50,202 nt of DNA from a virus. The stretch spans positions 1 through 50,202 of the IMG/VR virus record IMGVR_UViG_3300034073_002780. One strand, written 5' to 3'. Below the pieces are notes generated by a model. The model was not told the origin of the DNA, made no database searches, and worked only from the letters and a program-made list of their open reading frames with translations. A program made the position numbers and the translations under genes. Numbering within the stretch: the first letter of the stretch is position 1; every line of letters starts with the position of its first letter. Below are positions 1 to 4,848 of this stretch, piece by piece.

Positions 1-2
1 TT

Positions 3-752
3 TTCAACAAAAAGAAAATCAAGATTTGCTATACTGAGGCAGACGTGTTTGCCCTGTATGATGAGGCAACTCACGCAAATCTGATTGAGATTTTGTGTGC
101 CTGCCTGAAGTATCTTCCCCGCACTGAATACATCATTCAGGGAGACTTTATCGGTTTCGGTGGTTCTAACGAATACAAACCGAATACCGTAACCTATCAG
201 TTCCCTGAGATTGTGCGGCAGGTTATCATCATCGCACCGCATACCTGCTATTATGCTGAGAGTGACATTCGTGAGGCAGTAGCAATGCCCGACCGTGCCA
301 TCTGGAATGATACCGATTATGTCAAGTTTGTGAAACCGAACGCATACATCCTCCACAATCAAGAGTCCTTCGCTGATGTTGAGGAGGTTGTAAAGTTCGC
401 CCGCCAGATGGCAACTGCCGTAGAGTTTGTGAGCGATAAAGAGGCAGCAAAAATCAAACAACAACTGAATGCCTCCATTCGTGCTGCTGAGGTTATCCAT
501 TCTGATGACTTTGATTGTGACCCTAACCTCATCCGACTGTGGGCACTGGTTAAATCAATCAAGGATGATTGCCTCTCCATTTGTCGTAACGATGGTCCCG
601 CAGCATACCTGGGTTCGCCTTATGCTGGATACGAACGGATTGACTCTGAGGGTTACGTGATGACCAATGAGTTCGGTATGTTCAAACTGGTGAATCGTGA
701 GGTGTTTAGCTATGCTAACTTCAACCACGGTCGCTTCCAGTGTGCCAGTTGA
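3..752 (+). CDS. Probable nucleotidyltransferase-fold (RNA/DNA ligase-like) protein, 5' end outside window
   Basis: The reading frame is open to the left window edge (it reads FNKKKIKICYTEADVFALYDE), so the GTG at 45 is unlikely to be the true start and the gene is 5' truncated. The visible part ends in a pattern reminiscent of covalent nucleotidyltransferases: YIIQGDFIGFGG (motif III-like), DSEGYVM (motif IV-like EG) and FKLVNR (motif V-like K). The nucleotide-accepting lysine of motif I would lie upstream, outside the window. The stop codon at 750-752 sits in the loop of a hairpin (740-765). RNA or DNA ligase-like activity is an inference from motif order only. It could also be an unrelated conserved cyanophage protein. 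Confidence 0.55.
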   Translation, partial: FNKKKIKICYTEADVFALYDEATHANLIEILCACLKYLPRTEYIIQGDFIGFGGSNEYKPNTVTYQFPEIVRQVIIIAPHTCYYAESDIREAVAMPDRAIWNDTDYVKFVKPNAYILHNQESFADVEEVVKFARQMATAVEFVSDKEAAKIKQQLNASIRAAEVIHSDDFDCDPNLIRLWALVKSIKDDCLSICRNDGPAAYLGSPYAGYERIDSEGYVMTNEFGMFKLVNREVFSYANFNHGRFQCAS

Positions 753-815
753 GAAGGTGGCACACTCCACCCCCTACGGGGTCCGCTGAGACCCTATACT
801 GATTTCAGTTCAAAC
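740..815 (+). repeat. Intergenic stem-loop/promoter cassette, copy A
   Basis: This is the first of three related cassettes. GTGTGCCA (740-747) pairs perfectly with TGGCACAC (758-765) over a 10-nt loop that contains the upstream stop codon. A second small hairpin follows (CCCC 771-774, GGGG 778-781) and runs into GGGGTC. A -10-like TATACT lies at 795-800 and the conserved leader CAGTTCAAAC at 806-815, just before the ATG at 823. No -35 hexamer is evident 16-18 nt upstream of TATACT. The likely role is to end transcription of the upstream gene and start it for the downstream gene. Confidence 0.75.
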
Positions 816-822
816 GAACCAA

Positions 823-1083
823 ATGACTGCCACCGCTTACCAGACCAACCTCACCGACCGCACTTATAACGGTTGGACCAATTATGAGACCTGGAACGTT
901 GTTCTCTGGATTGAGAATGATGAGAGCATCCAAAACTTCATTCAGGACAATGATGTGTGCTGCTATGAAGAACTGCTGGAGGCATTCTATGAGTTCGGCA
1001 CTAAAGAGACTCCCGATGGTGTGAAGTGGAACGATCCTAAAGTTAACCGTGCTGAAATCAACGGAGACGTTTTCGACTTCTAA
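823..1083 (+). CDS. YETWN-motif small protein (DUF7249-like)
   Basis: This gene encodes 86 residues. The N-terminal third carries YNGWTNYETWNVVLWI, a signature I recognise from small proteins of cyanophages, other phages and plasmids (DUF7249-like). Their function is not known. The rest is acidic, with paired cysteines in DNDVCCYEELLEAF, and it ends in DVFDF. The ATG at 823 lies 23 nt after the TATACT box of cassette A. There is no clear Shine-Dalgarno sequence, only a CAAACGAACCAA leader. Codons are GC-ending far more often than in the structural genes downstream. The family assignment is from motif memory; the function is unknown. Confidence 0.75.
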   Translation: MTATAYQTNLTDRTYNGWTNYETWNVVLWIENDESIQNFIQDNDVCCYEELLEAFYEFGTKETPDGVKWNDPKVNRAEINGDVFDF

Positions 1084-1119
1084 ACCAAACTCCCCGCAAT
1101 CCTTCCCCCATTTCCTACA

Positions 1120-1251
1120 ATGAACAAAGTTCGTTTCGCTATCGCTCTCCTGATCATTGCTCTGGGTTGGAACACACTAGCGGCAGGAATGCGGGCAGTA
1201 AAAGCACTTGACCAACGGGTTGCTAATCAACTGGAACTCCTGGCAGAATAG
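1120..1251 (+). CDS. Tiny single-pass membrane or exported protein
   Basis: This is a 43-residue ORF starting at the ATG at 1120, 36 nt after the previous stop. The N-terminus is MNKVRFAIALLIIALGW: a short basic start and an uninterrupted hydrophobic stretch of about 13 residues. It then continues through NTLAAGMRAVKALDQRVANQ, an amphipathic, charged segment. This looks like a signal-anchor or short inner-membrane protein with a small hydrophilic tail. The leader is pyrimidine-rich and lacks a Shine-Dalgarno sequence, as in several neighbours. No family is recognised. The coding call rests on the gene-sized gap it fills, codon use like its neighbours and the plausible topology. Confidence 0.55.
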   Translation: MNKVRFAIALLIIALGWNTLAAGMRAVKALDQRVANQLELLAE

Positions 1252-1315
1252 CAATCAAAGGGAACGGCAGCGCCCTAAAGACTCCACCCGTTCTTTACAT
1301 TTTTCTTTCTTCATT

Positions 1316-1486
1316 ATGACCCGTGAAATGATGCTTGGTATGCTCCGTGCTGGTAGCAATGGTGAGCAAATCCTCCAGATTCTTGATACCATCGTAAATG
1401 ATGATGATTCTGCCGCTGATATTCAAGGCGGTTATGCTGACGCTGCTCAAGATGCCCAACCTACCCTAAGTGAGGTGGCATTCTAA
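1316..1486 (+). CDS. Small acidic hypothetical protein
   Basis: This gene encodes 56 residues from the ATG at 1316. The frame stays open further upstream, but that part overlaps the 1120-1251 gene and has low-complexity, unlikely composition, so I prefer this internal start. The sequence begins MTREMMLGMLRAGSNGEQIL and becomes acidic (NDDDSAADIQ). The N-terminal half looks like one short helical hairpin. A TTACAT box lies about 16-20 nt upstream, and the leader is pyrimidine-rich without a Shine-Dalgarno motif. The gene is followed by cassette B. No function can be assigned. Confidence 0.6.
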   Translation: MTREMMLGMLRAGSNGEQILQILDTIVNDDDSAADIQGGYADAAQDAQPTLSEVAF

Positions 1487-1500
1487 ACACTAACTCCAGG

Positions 1501-1575
1501 GTGTGCCAGTCGGCAAGGTGGCACACCCCAGCGGCACGGGGTCCCGTTTGACCCTATACTGACATCAGTTCAAAC
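1501..1575 (+). repeat. Intergenic stem-loop/promoter cassette, copy B
   Basis: The second copy has GTGTGCCA (1501-1508) paired with TGGCACAC (1519-1526) over a 10-nt loop. It is followed by CCCC (1526-1529) and GGGG (1538-1541) running into GGGGTC. TATACT is at 1555-1560 and CAGTTCAAAC at 1566-1575. The distance from the stem start to TATACT is 54 nt, against 55 in copy A. TATACT to CAGTTCAAAC is 11 nt in both. The cassette separates the 56-residue gene ending at 1486 from the 53-residue gene starting at 1588. Confidence 0.75.
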
Positions 1576-1587
1576 AAAGGAAACCAA

Positions 1588-1749
1588 ATGCGCTTTGAGG
1601 TTCACGTCCCTTCCCACCCTTACGAAGGCGAATCGGTGCATGATGAGTGGCAAGCGTGGGATCTTTGCCTCACCCTGTCTGAGGAGTTCGGTTATGCTGA
1701 GGTCCGCCGCAACGGTGTGATCCTGGGTTCCTATACTGACGGTCGCTGA
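1588..1749 (+). CDS. Small hypothetical protein behind cassette B
   Basis: This gene encodes 53 residues from the ATG at 1588, preceded by AAAGGAAACCAA, which provides one of the few Shine-Dalgarno-like sequences in this GC-rich block. The sequence begins MRFEVHVPSHPYEGESVHDE and continues into an amphipathic segment (WQAWDLCLTLSEEFGYAEVR), ending in GSYTDGR. The mixed beta/alpha look and small size fit a compact cytoplasmic phage protein. It is transcribed from the putative promoter of cassette B, 28 nt upstream. No family is recognised. Confidence 0.6.
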   Translation: MRFEVHVPSHPYEGESVHDEWQAWDLCLTLSEEFGYAEVRRNGVILGSYTDGR

Positions 1750-1795
1750 CCCCAGGACCTGCTACAATCCTATCAGTCCCACCGCTTACCATCCG

Positions 1796-2401
1796 ATGCC
1801 TGCCACCAAACTCTCCACCGCCCAGGTCGTAACCAAACTGAATCAGAATCCCCCCACTGGATTCAACAAACCCGGTCGCAATAAGGGTGAGCGTGGGCAA
1901 CTGATTGAGGGTTCCCTCGGTGTTGCTAACTCCTCCGACCTTAAGGATCTGATCGACGGTGAGATTAAATCTTTCACCGTTGGCGAAACGATTGCGGTGA
2001 CGATGCTGCAGCATTGCCTGAGTGAGATTCTGGAGGATTCGGTATGCTTTGCTGATAGTAAAGTTGCCGACAAACTGTCACAAACCATTTACGTTGGTTA
2101 CACCCGCTCCAACGATTATGTCGGGTCCGCTGTAGTGAATCTGGAAACTGATCCTGTTCACTATCAGGAACTGGCAGAGGATTATGAGTTCATTTGTGAT
2201 ACCATCCGTGCCGCATTTGATCGGGGCGATGAACTCCACACCATCACCGGACCTAACAAACTGCTCCAAATTCGCACCAAAGCGTCTAAGACTAAAGCGG
2301 GCACTTATGTTCCCCTCACTTATGCCGGTCAGTTCCTGAATGACAAGGCAATGGCATTCTATCTTCTGGCAAACTTCGGCAAGCAAGTGATAGCTAACTG
2401 A
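1796..2401 (+). CDS. MutH/Sau3AI-type endonuclease-like protein
   Basis: This 201-residue protein has the layout of the MutH/Sau3AI branch of PD-(D/E)xK nucleases. NKGERGQLIEGSLG (residues 29-42) supplies the early Glu (E38) in the GQ-hydrophobic-hydrophobic-E context typical of MutH. DLIDGEIKS (51-59) supplies the Asp and the E-x-K pair (E56, K58). GETIAVTML follows, similar to the LETT segment of MutH. The length is close to E. coli MutH. Family members nick or cut DNA at GATC-type sites. Whether this one recognises GATC cannot be read from sequence. No MutS, MutL or Dam gene is visible here. A TACAAT box lies at 1763-1768, with no clear Shine-Dalgarno sequence. The fold assignment is good; specificity and role are unknown. 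Confidence 0.75.
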   Translation: MPATKLSTAQVVTKLNQNPPTGFNKPGRNKGERGQLIEGSLGVANSSDLKDLIDGEIKSFTVGETIAVTMLQHCLSEILEDSVCFADSKVADKLSQTIYVGYTRSNDYVGSAVVNLETDPVHYQELAEDYEFICDTIRAAFDRGDELHTITGPNKLLQIRTKASKTKAGTYVPLTYAGQFLNDKAMAFYLLANFGKQVIAN

Positions 2402-2406
2402 GGGGG

Positions 2407-2481
2407 GTGTGCCAATCCCCGAACCGTCCTCCCCGGCGGTTTGGGGTCGCCCTTTGCCTGTACACTTACATCAGTTCAAAC
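2407..2481 (+). repeat. Intergenic stem-loop/promoter cassette, copy C (diverged)
   Basis: This is the third cassette, with the same spacing but altered stems. The left arm GTGTGCCA (2407-2414) is present, but its TGGCACAC partner is lost. A different hairpin takes its place: CCCCGAACCG (2417-2426) pairs with CGGTTTGGGG (2437-2446), including one G-U pair. GGGGTC follows at 2443-2448, then TACACT at 2461-2466 (54 nt from the left arm, as in copy B) and CAGTTCAAAC at 2472-2481 (11 nt after the box, as in copies A and B). A changed stem with preserved folding and spacing suggests that the structure is what is selected. Confidence 0.7.
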
Positions 2482-2491
2482 GAAACGCCTC

Positions 2492-2710
2492 ATGACCGCT
2501 TCCGCCCCTTGCGTCTATCGTGTCGATCTTCTCCGTGCTGATGGTAGTGTTGCCACGGAGTATCGCAAGCGCAAGCGTCCTACCACTGCCAAAGGTTTCG
2601 ACCGCCAGCATAACAACGTTGTGAACGCTGTTATTGAGGAACTGCGTTACTATCGGGTCGAAGGGTGGCAGAAACTGACTGTGACCCGTGTTCCTGCGGT
2701 GGGGCAATAG
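2492..2710 (+). CDS. Small basic hypothetical protein behind cassette C
   Basis: This gene encodes 72 residues from the ATG at 2492, 25 nt after the TACACT box of cassette C. The frame is open further 5', but that part runs through the cassette, so the internal ATG is preferred. Features are a hydrophobic start (MTASAPCVYRVDLLRADGS), a strongly basic patch (EYRKRKRP) and an amphipathic helix (NNVVNAVIEELRYY), then VEGWQKLTVTRVP. A small nucleic-acid-binding protein would fit the basic patch, but this is inference. No Shine-Dalgarno sequence is seen. The family is not recognised. Confidence 0.6.
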   Translation: MTASAPCVYRVDLLRADGSVATEYRKRKRPTTAKGFDRQHNNVVNAVIEELRYYRVEGWQKLTVTRVPAVGQ

Positions 2711-2751
2711 TCCCCTCCGCTTACATCCTCCCCCCACTCATTCTTCTCACT

Positions 2752-2970
2752 ATGGCAGTCTACTCTCCCGCTACCGACATCCAAACCCGCCGCATCGTGT
2801 GGGTTGGTTCTAAGGTCAAGTGCGGCACTCAGATTAAACATAAGGGGGAACCCGTAGCCCTCAGTGCTGCCGAACTTTCCAACCTCTCCACCGACTATGA
2901 GGGTTGGCAGGGTCCGGGTCACAAATACTGGCACAATCCTGAGGCGAAGCGTATTAGCTTCCCTGCCTGA
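2752..2970 (+). CDS. Small hypothetical protein
   Basis: This gene encodes 72 residues from the ATG at 2752. Upstream in-frame sequence overlaps the previous gene and is not needed. The sequence includes TRRIVWVGSKVKCGTQIKHK, which looks like a small beta-barrel strand set, then ALSAAELSNLSTDYEGWQGP and HKYWHNPEAKRISFPA. The leader is markedly pyrimidine-rich (CTCCCCCCACTCATTCTTCT) with no Shine-Dalgarno motif, and a TTACAT box lies near 2720-2725. It has the same codon style as its neighbours. Function unknown. Confidence 0.6.
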   Translation: MAVYSPATDIQTRRIVWVGSKVKCGTQIKHKGEPVALSAAELSNLSTDYEGWQGPGHKYWHNPEAKRISFPA

Positions 2971-3008
2971 CTTCCTCTCCCATTCTTTACATCATCTCTG
3001 AGGTTTTT

Positions 3009-3179
3009 ATGATTGGCGTTCTCCGTTCCATGTCTGATGATAACGGCACTATCAGTTGGTTTGACGCTGTGAGGTTTGCTCACTCCCACGGCATTCTGCA
3101 GGATCTGTTTAATGATTATGCTCTGATGATTGGGGAGAGGGTTGATACTGACGAACTGTTAGTGTGGGCAGGTTACTGA
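3009..3179 (+). CDS. Small acidic hypothetical protein, last gene of GC-rich block
   Basis: This gene encodes 56 residues from the ATG at 3009, with GAGG about 6 nt upstream as a possible ribosome binding site and a TTACAT box near 2986-2991. The sequence runs MIGVLRSMSDDNGTISWFDA, then a helical segment with HSHG, and ends in DTDELLVWAGY. It is followed within 10 nt by a strong hairpin with a T-rich tail (3188-3213), which fits the end of a transcription unit. No family is recognised. Confidence 0.6.
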   Translation: MIGVLRSMSDDNGTISWFDAVRFAHSHGILQDLFNDYALMIGERVDTDELLVWAGY

Positions 3180-3187
3180 TAGTTCGT

Positions 3188-3213
3188 GGGGGCAGTCTTA
3201 TGCCCCCTTTCTT
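3188..3213 (+). terminator. Probable intrinsic terminator
   Basis: GGGGGCA (3188-3194) pairs perfectly with TGCCCCC (3201-3207) over the 6-nt loop GTCTTA and is followed by TTTCTT. The stem is GC-rich and begins 9 nt after the stop codon of the gene ending at 3179. It marks the end of the GC-rich small-gene block. Confidence 0.75.
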
Positions 3214-3216
3214 ATA

Positions 3217-3256
3217 ACGAATAACGAACGAATAAGGGGTGCTATTCGTTATTCGT
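3217..3256. repeat. 12-bp perfect inverted repeat, 16-nt spacer
   Basis: ACGAATAACGAA (3217-3228) is exactly inverted as TTCGTTATTCGT (3245-3256). The spacer again contains CGAATAA, so the half-site is partly repeated directly. It lies between the terminator and the AT-rich part of the genome. The arms are AT-rich and no T-tract follows, so a protein-binding site is at least as likely as a terminator. Confidence 0.6.
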
Positions 3257-3270
3257 GTTGGCAGTATATA

Positions 3271-3306
3271 CCGTTGAATTCTTTATATTTTTGCCGCCGT
3301 TGAATT
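3271..3306 (+). promoter_or_regulatory. Direct repeat CCGTTGAATT, possible operator
   Basis: CCGTTGAATT occurs at 3271-3280 and again at 3297-3306, 26 bp start to start, each followed by an AT-rich TATA-containing stretch. Further downstream a run of seven C (3314-3320) leads into TATATAAAAA. No gene could be placed in 3180-3407. The exact repetition in a short intergenic region suggests a regulatory site, but this is inference. Confidence 0.35.
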
Positions 3307-3407
3307 TTATAAGCCCCCCCTATATAAAAAACCGAAACTTCCCTAACCTACAAAGTGTTACCCAAGCGACCTTTTTATTTCACTCATAAGAAAAAAATTT
3401 CCAGTAT

Positions 3408-3614
3408 ATGAAAAACTACCGCACACCTTATTGGAATTTCTGGAGAGCAGTCTTTGCAGGATGGTTGATAAGATACCCAGGTTTTTTCTGGCGGGTCGCA
3501 AAGACCATTATACTTCTACAAGTGATTCTAATCTTCTCTCTGATATATCCATTCATTCCAAAAGATGGAGAGACTGAGAAAAACATAGATACTGTGTCCT
3601 ATATAAAAAAATAA
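3408..3614 (+). CDS. Small membrane protein
   Basis: This gene encodes 68 residues. An aromatic, basic N-terminus (MKNYRTPYWNFWRAVFAGWL) leads to one hydrophobic helix of about 20 residues (TIILLQVILIFSLIYPFI), then a charged tail (PKDGETEKNIDTVSYIKK). This is a single-span inner-membrane protein by appearance. Small proteins of this type occur in cyanomyoviruses without known function. It is the first gene after the boundary region and has AT-rich codon use like the rest of the window. Confidence 0.65.
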   Translation: MKNYRTPYWNFWRAVFAGWLIRYPGFFWRVAKTIILLQVILIFSLIYPFIPKDGETEKNIDTVSYIKK

Positions 3615-3630
3615 CAAAATTTATTGAGAG

Positions 3631-3807
3631 ATGAAAAAAAATCCTGAAAAAAATTTCACAGTCGTAGAAGTCGATCCAATTACTGGAGATTATTTCATCA
3701 GAATTCCTGAATGGATGATGACAGAACTTGGATGGTATGAAGATACTGAAGTAAAGGTTCTTCTAGAAGGAAATGAAGTAGTTATTACTGAGAGGAAGTA
3801 TGAATAA
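3631..3807 (+). CDS. AbrB/MazE-like small DNA-binding protein
   Basis: This gene encodes 58 residues from the ATG at 3631, with TTGAGAG just upstream. The core IRIPEWMMTELGWYEDTEVK followed by VLLEGNEVVITER matches the swapped-hairpin pattern of SpoVT/AbrB proteins: a hydrophobic strand, an LGW turn, an acidic residue, then a strand with G-x-E-hydrophobic. In bacteria such proteins are transcription regulators or antitoxins (MazE type). No toxin partner of MazF type is seen next to it. It ends overlapping the next gene by 8 nt. Too short for confident family placement, but the fold call is reasonable. Confidence 0.6.
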   Translation: MKKNPEKNFTVVEVDPITGDYFIRIPEWMMTELGWYEDTEVKVLLEGNEVVITERKYE

Positions 3808-4009
3808 AACACATACAAATTATGTCTATCACATTTACATAAAAAATAAGTGTGCATATCATTCTCTTTCTGAGAGTGAGTTTGATAATATTTGGATAAT
3901 GTTGCAAAACTTATTAGAAATAATGGATACGAAAGAAATATCAAAACATGATATAAGTTTTGAAAAAGTCAGTGTGAATAAGGAAATATCCCTTAACTCA
4001 TCTCATTGA
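3800..4009 (+). CDS. Conserved cyanomyovirus hypothetical protein
   Basis: This gene encodes 69 residues. Its ATG at 3800 lies inside the end of the AbrB-like gene, which suggests coupled translation. It has the pattern YHIYIKNKCAYHSLSESEFD, a helical centre (NIWIMLQNLLEIM) and HDISFEKVSVN. I recognise it as a small protein common in T4-like cyanophages. The YxIYxK...C.YHSLSExEF signature is typical, but no function is known. Its stop overlaps the -35 box of the promoter at 4006-4034. Confidence 0.7.
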   Translation: MNKTHTNYVYHIYIKNKCAYHSLSESEFDNIWIMLQNLLEIMDTKEISKHDISFEKVSVNKEISLNSSH

Positions 4010-4034
4010 CAGGCACTATATAATACTGTATGAT
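4006..4034 (+). promoter_or_regulatory. Near-consensus sigma-70 promoter
   Basis: TTGACA (4006-4011) matches the -35 consensus exactly. It is separated by 17 nt from TATGAT (4029-4034), a five-of-six match to the -10 box. The predicted start near 4041 gives a leader of about 17 nt before the ATG at 4058. It should be read by unmodified host RNA polymerase and probably drives the glycosyltransferase gene and the genes behind it early. Confidence 0.75.
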
Positions 4035-4057
4035 ATGACTGAAGTAATTACTCAATT

Positions 4058-4846
4058 ATGGCAAAAGGATTTACTGTAAAAGCAAAGTCTCCAATCGCAC
4101 AAAATTCATCTTCAACTGAACCTGAATGGGACTATCAAGCAATTAAAGAAAGAATGAGGGGAAAGAGTATTGTATTCTGCCTTCCAGGTCGTGGATGCTC
4201 GTTTACCTTTCTGAAAAATTTTGTACAATTGTGCTTTGACATGGTACAAAATGGTATAGCAATTCAAATCTCTCAAGATTATTCATCCATGGTAAATTTT
4301 GCTCGTTGCAAATGTCTTGGAGCAAACGTTCTTCGTGGACCAGATCAGATTCCATGGGATGGTCGTTTGCAATATGACTATCAACTTTGGATCGACTCTG
4401 ATATTGTATTCAATACTGAAAAATTCTGGCAACTTTGCGATCTTGCTCTTCCTGAAGATGGAACTGAGAAAGAAATTGTTGCTGGATGGTATTGCACAGA
4501 AGATGGTCGTACCACATCAGTTGCTCACTGGTTGGAGGAAGAAGACTTCCGTAGCAACGGTGGTGTTATGAACCATGAGATGGTAGAAGGTATTAGCAAG
4601 CGTAAGAAACCATTTACAGTTGATTACACTGGATTTGGTTGGGTCATGATTAAACATGGAGTCTTTGAGCATTCTGAGATGAAGTATCCATGGTTTGCTC
4701 CCAAAATGCAAGTCTTTGAATCAGGTGAAGTTCAAGATATGTGTGGAGAAGATGTGTCGTTCTGTCTCGATGCAAAAGAAGCAGGATTTGAGATTTGGTG
4801 CGACCCTCGTATCAGAGTCGGTCACGAAAAGACAAGAGTTATTTGA
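4058..4846 (+). CDS. GT-A type glycosyltransferase-like protein
   Basis: This gene encodes 262 residues. After an extended N-terminus, KSIVFCLPGRGCSFTFLKNF begins a Rossmann-like domain. LWIDSDIVF (residues 110-118) carries the D-x-D metal/nucleotide-sugar motif (D113, D115). A later acidic GEDVSFCLDAKEAGF resembles the G/E-D base region of GT-A enzymes, and DPRIRVGHEK provides the histidine often seen near the C-terminus. Related genes are frequent in cyanomyoviruses. The likely role is sugar transfer to a virion protein, host surface component or phage DNA; the acceptor cannot be told from sequence. It is the first gene behind the promoter at 4006-4034. Confidence 0.7.
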   Translation: MAKGFTVKAKSPIAQNSSSTEPEWDYQAIKERMRGKSIVFCLPGRGCSFTFLKNFVQLCFDMVQNGIAIQISQDYSSMVNFARCKCLGANVLRGPDQIPWDGRLQYDYQLWIDSDIVFNTEKFWQLCDLALPEDGTEKEIVAGWYCTEDGRTTSVAHWLEEEDFRSNGGVMNHEMVEGISKRKKPFTVDYTGFGWVMIKHGVFEHSEMKYPWFAPKMQVFESGEVQDMCGEDVSFCLDAKEAGFEIWCDPRIRVGHEKTRVI

Positions 4847-4848
4847 GA

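Noticed and set aside
359-770. Minus-strand ORFs over the first gene, and similar minus-strand ORFs elsewhere in the window
   Set aside because: They are shadows of strongly supported + strand genes, show no family motifs and have no ribosome binding sites.
1208-1315. Longer start for the 56-residue gene at 1208
   Set aside because: The extension overlaps the 1120-1251 gene, has odd composition (many Gln, Arg, Ser, Trp) and no ribosome binding site; the ATG at 1316 fits the pattern of neighbouring starts.
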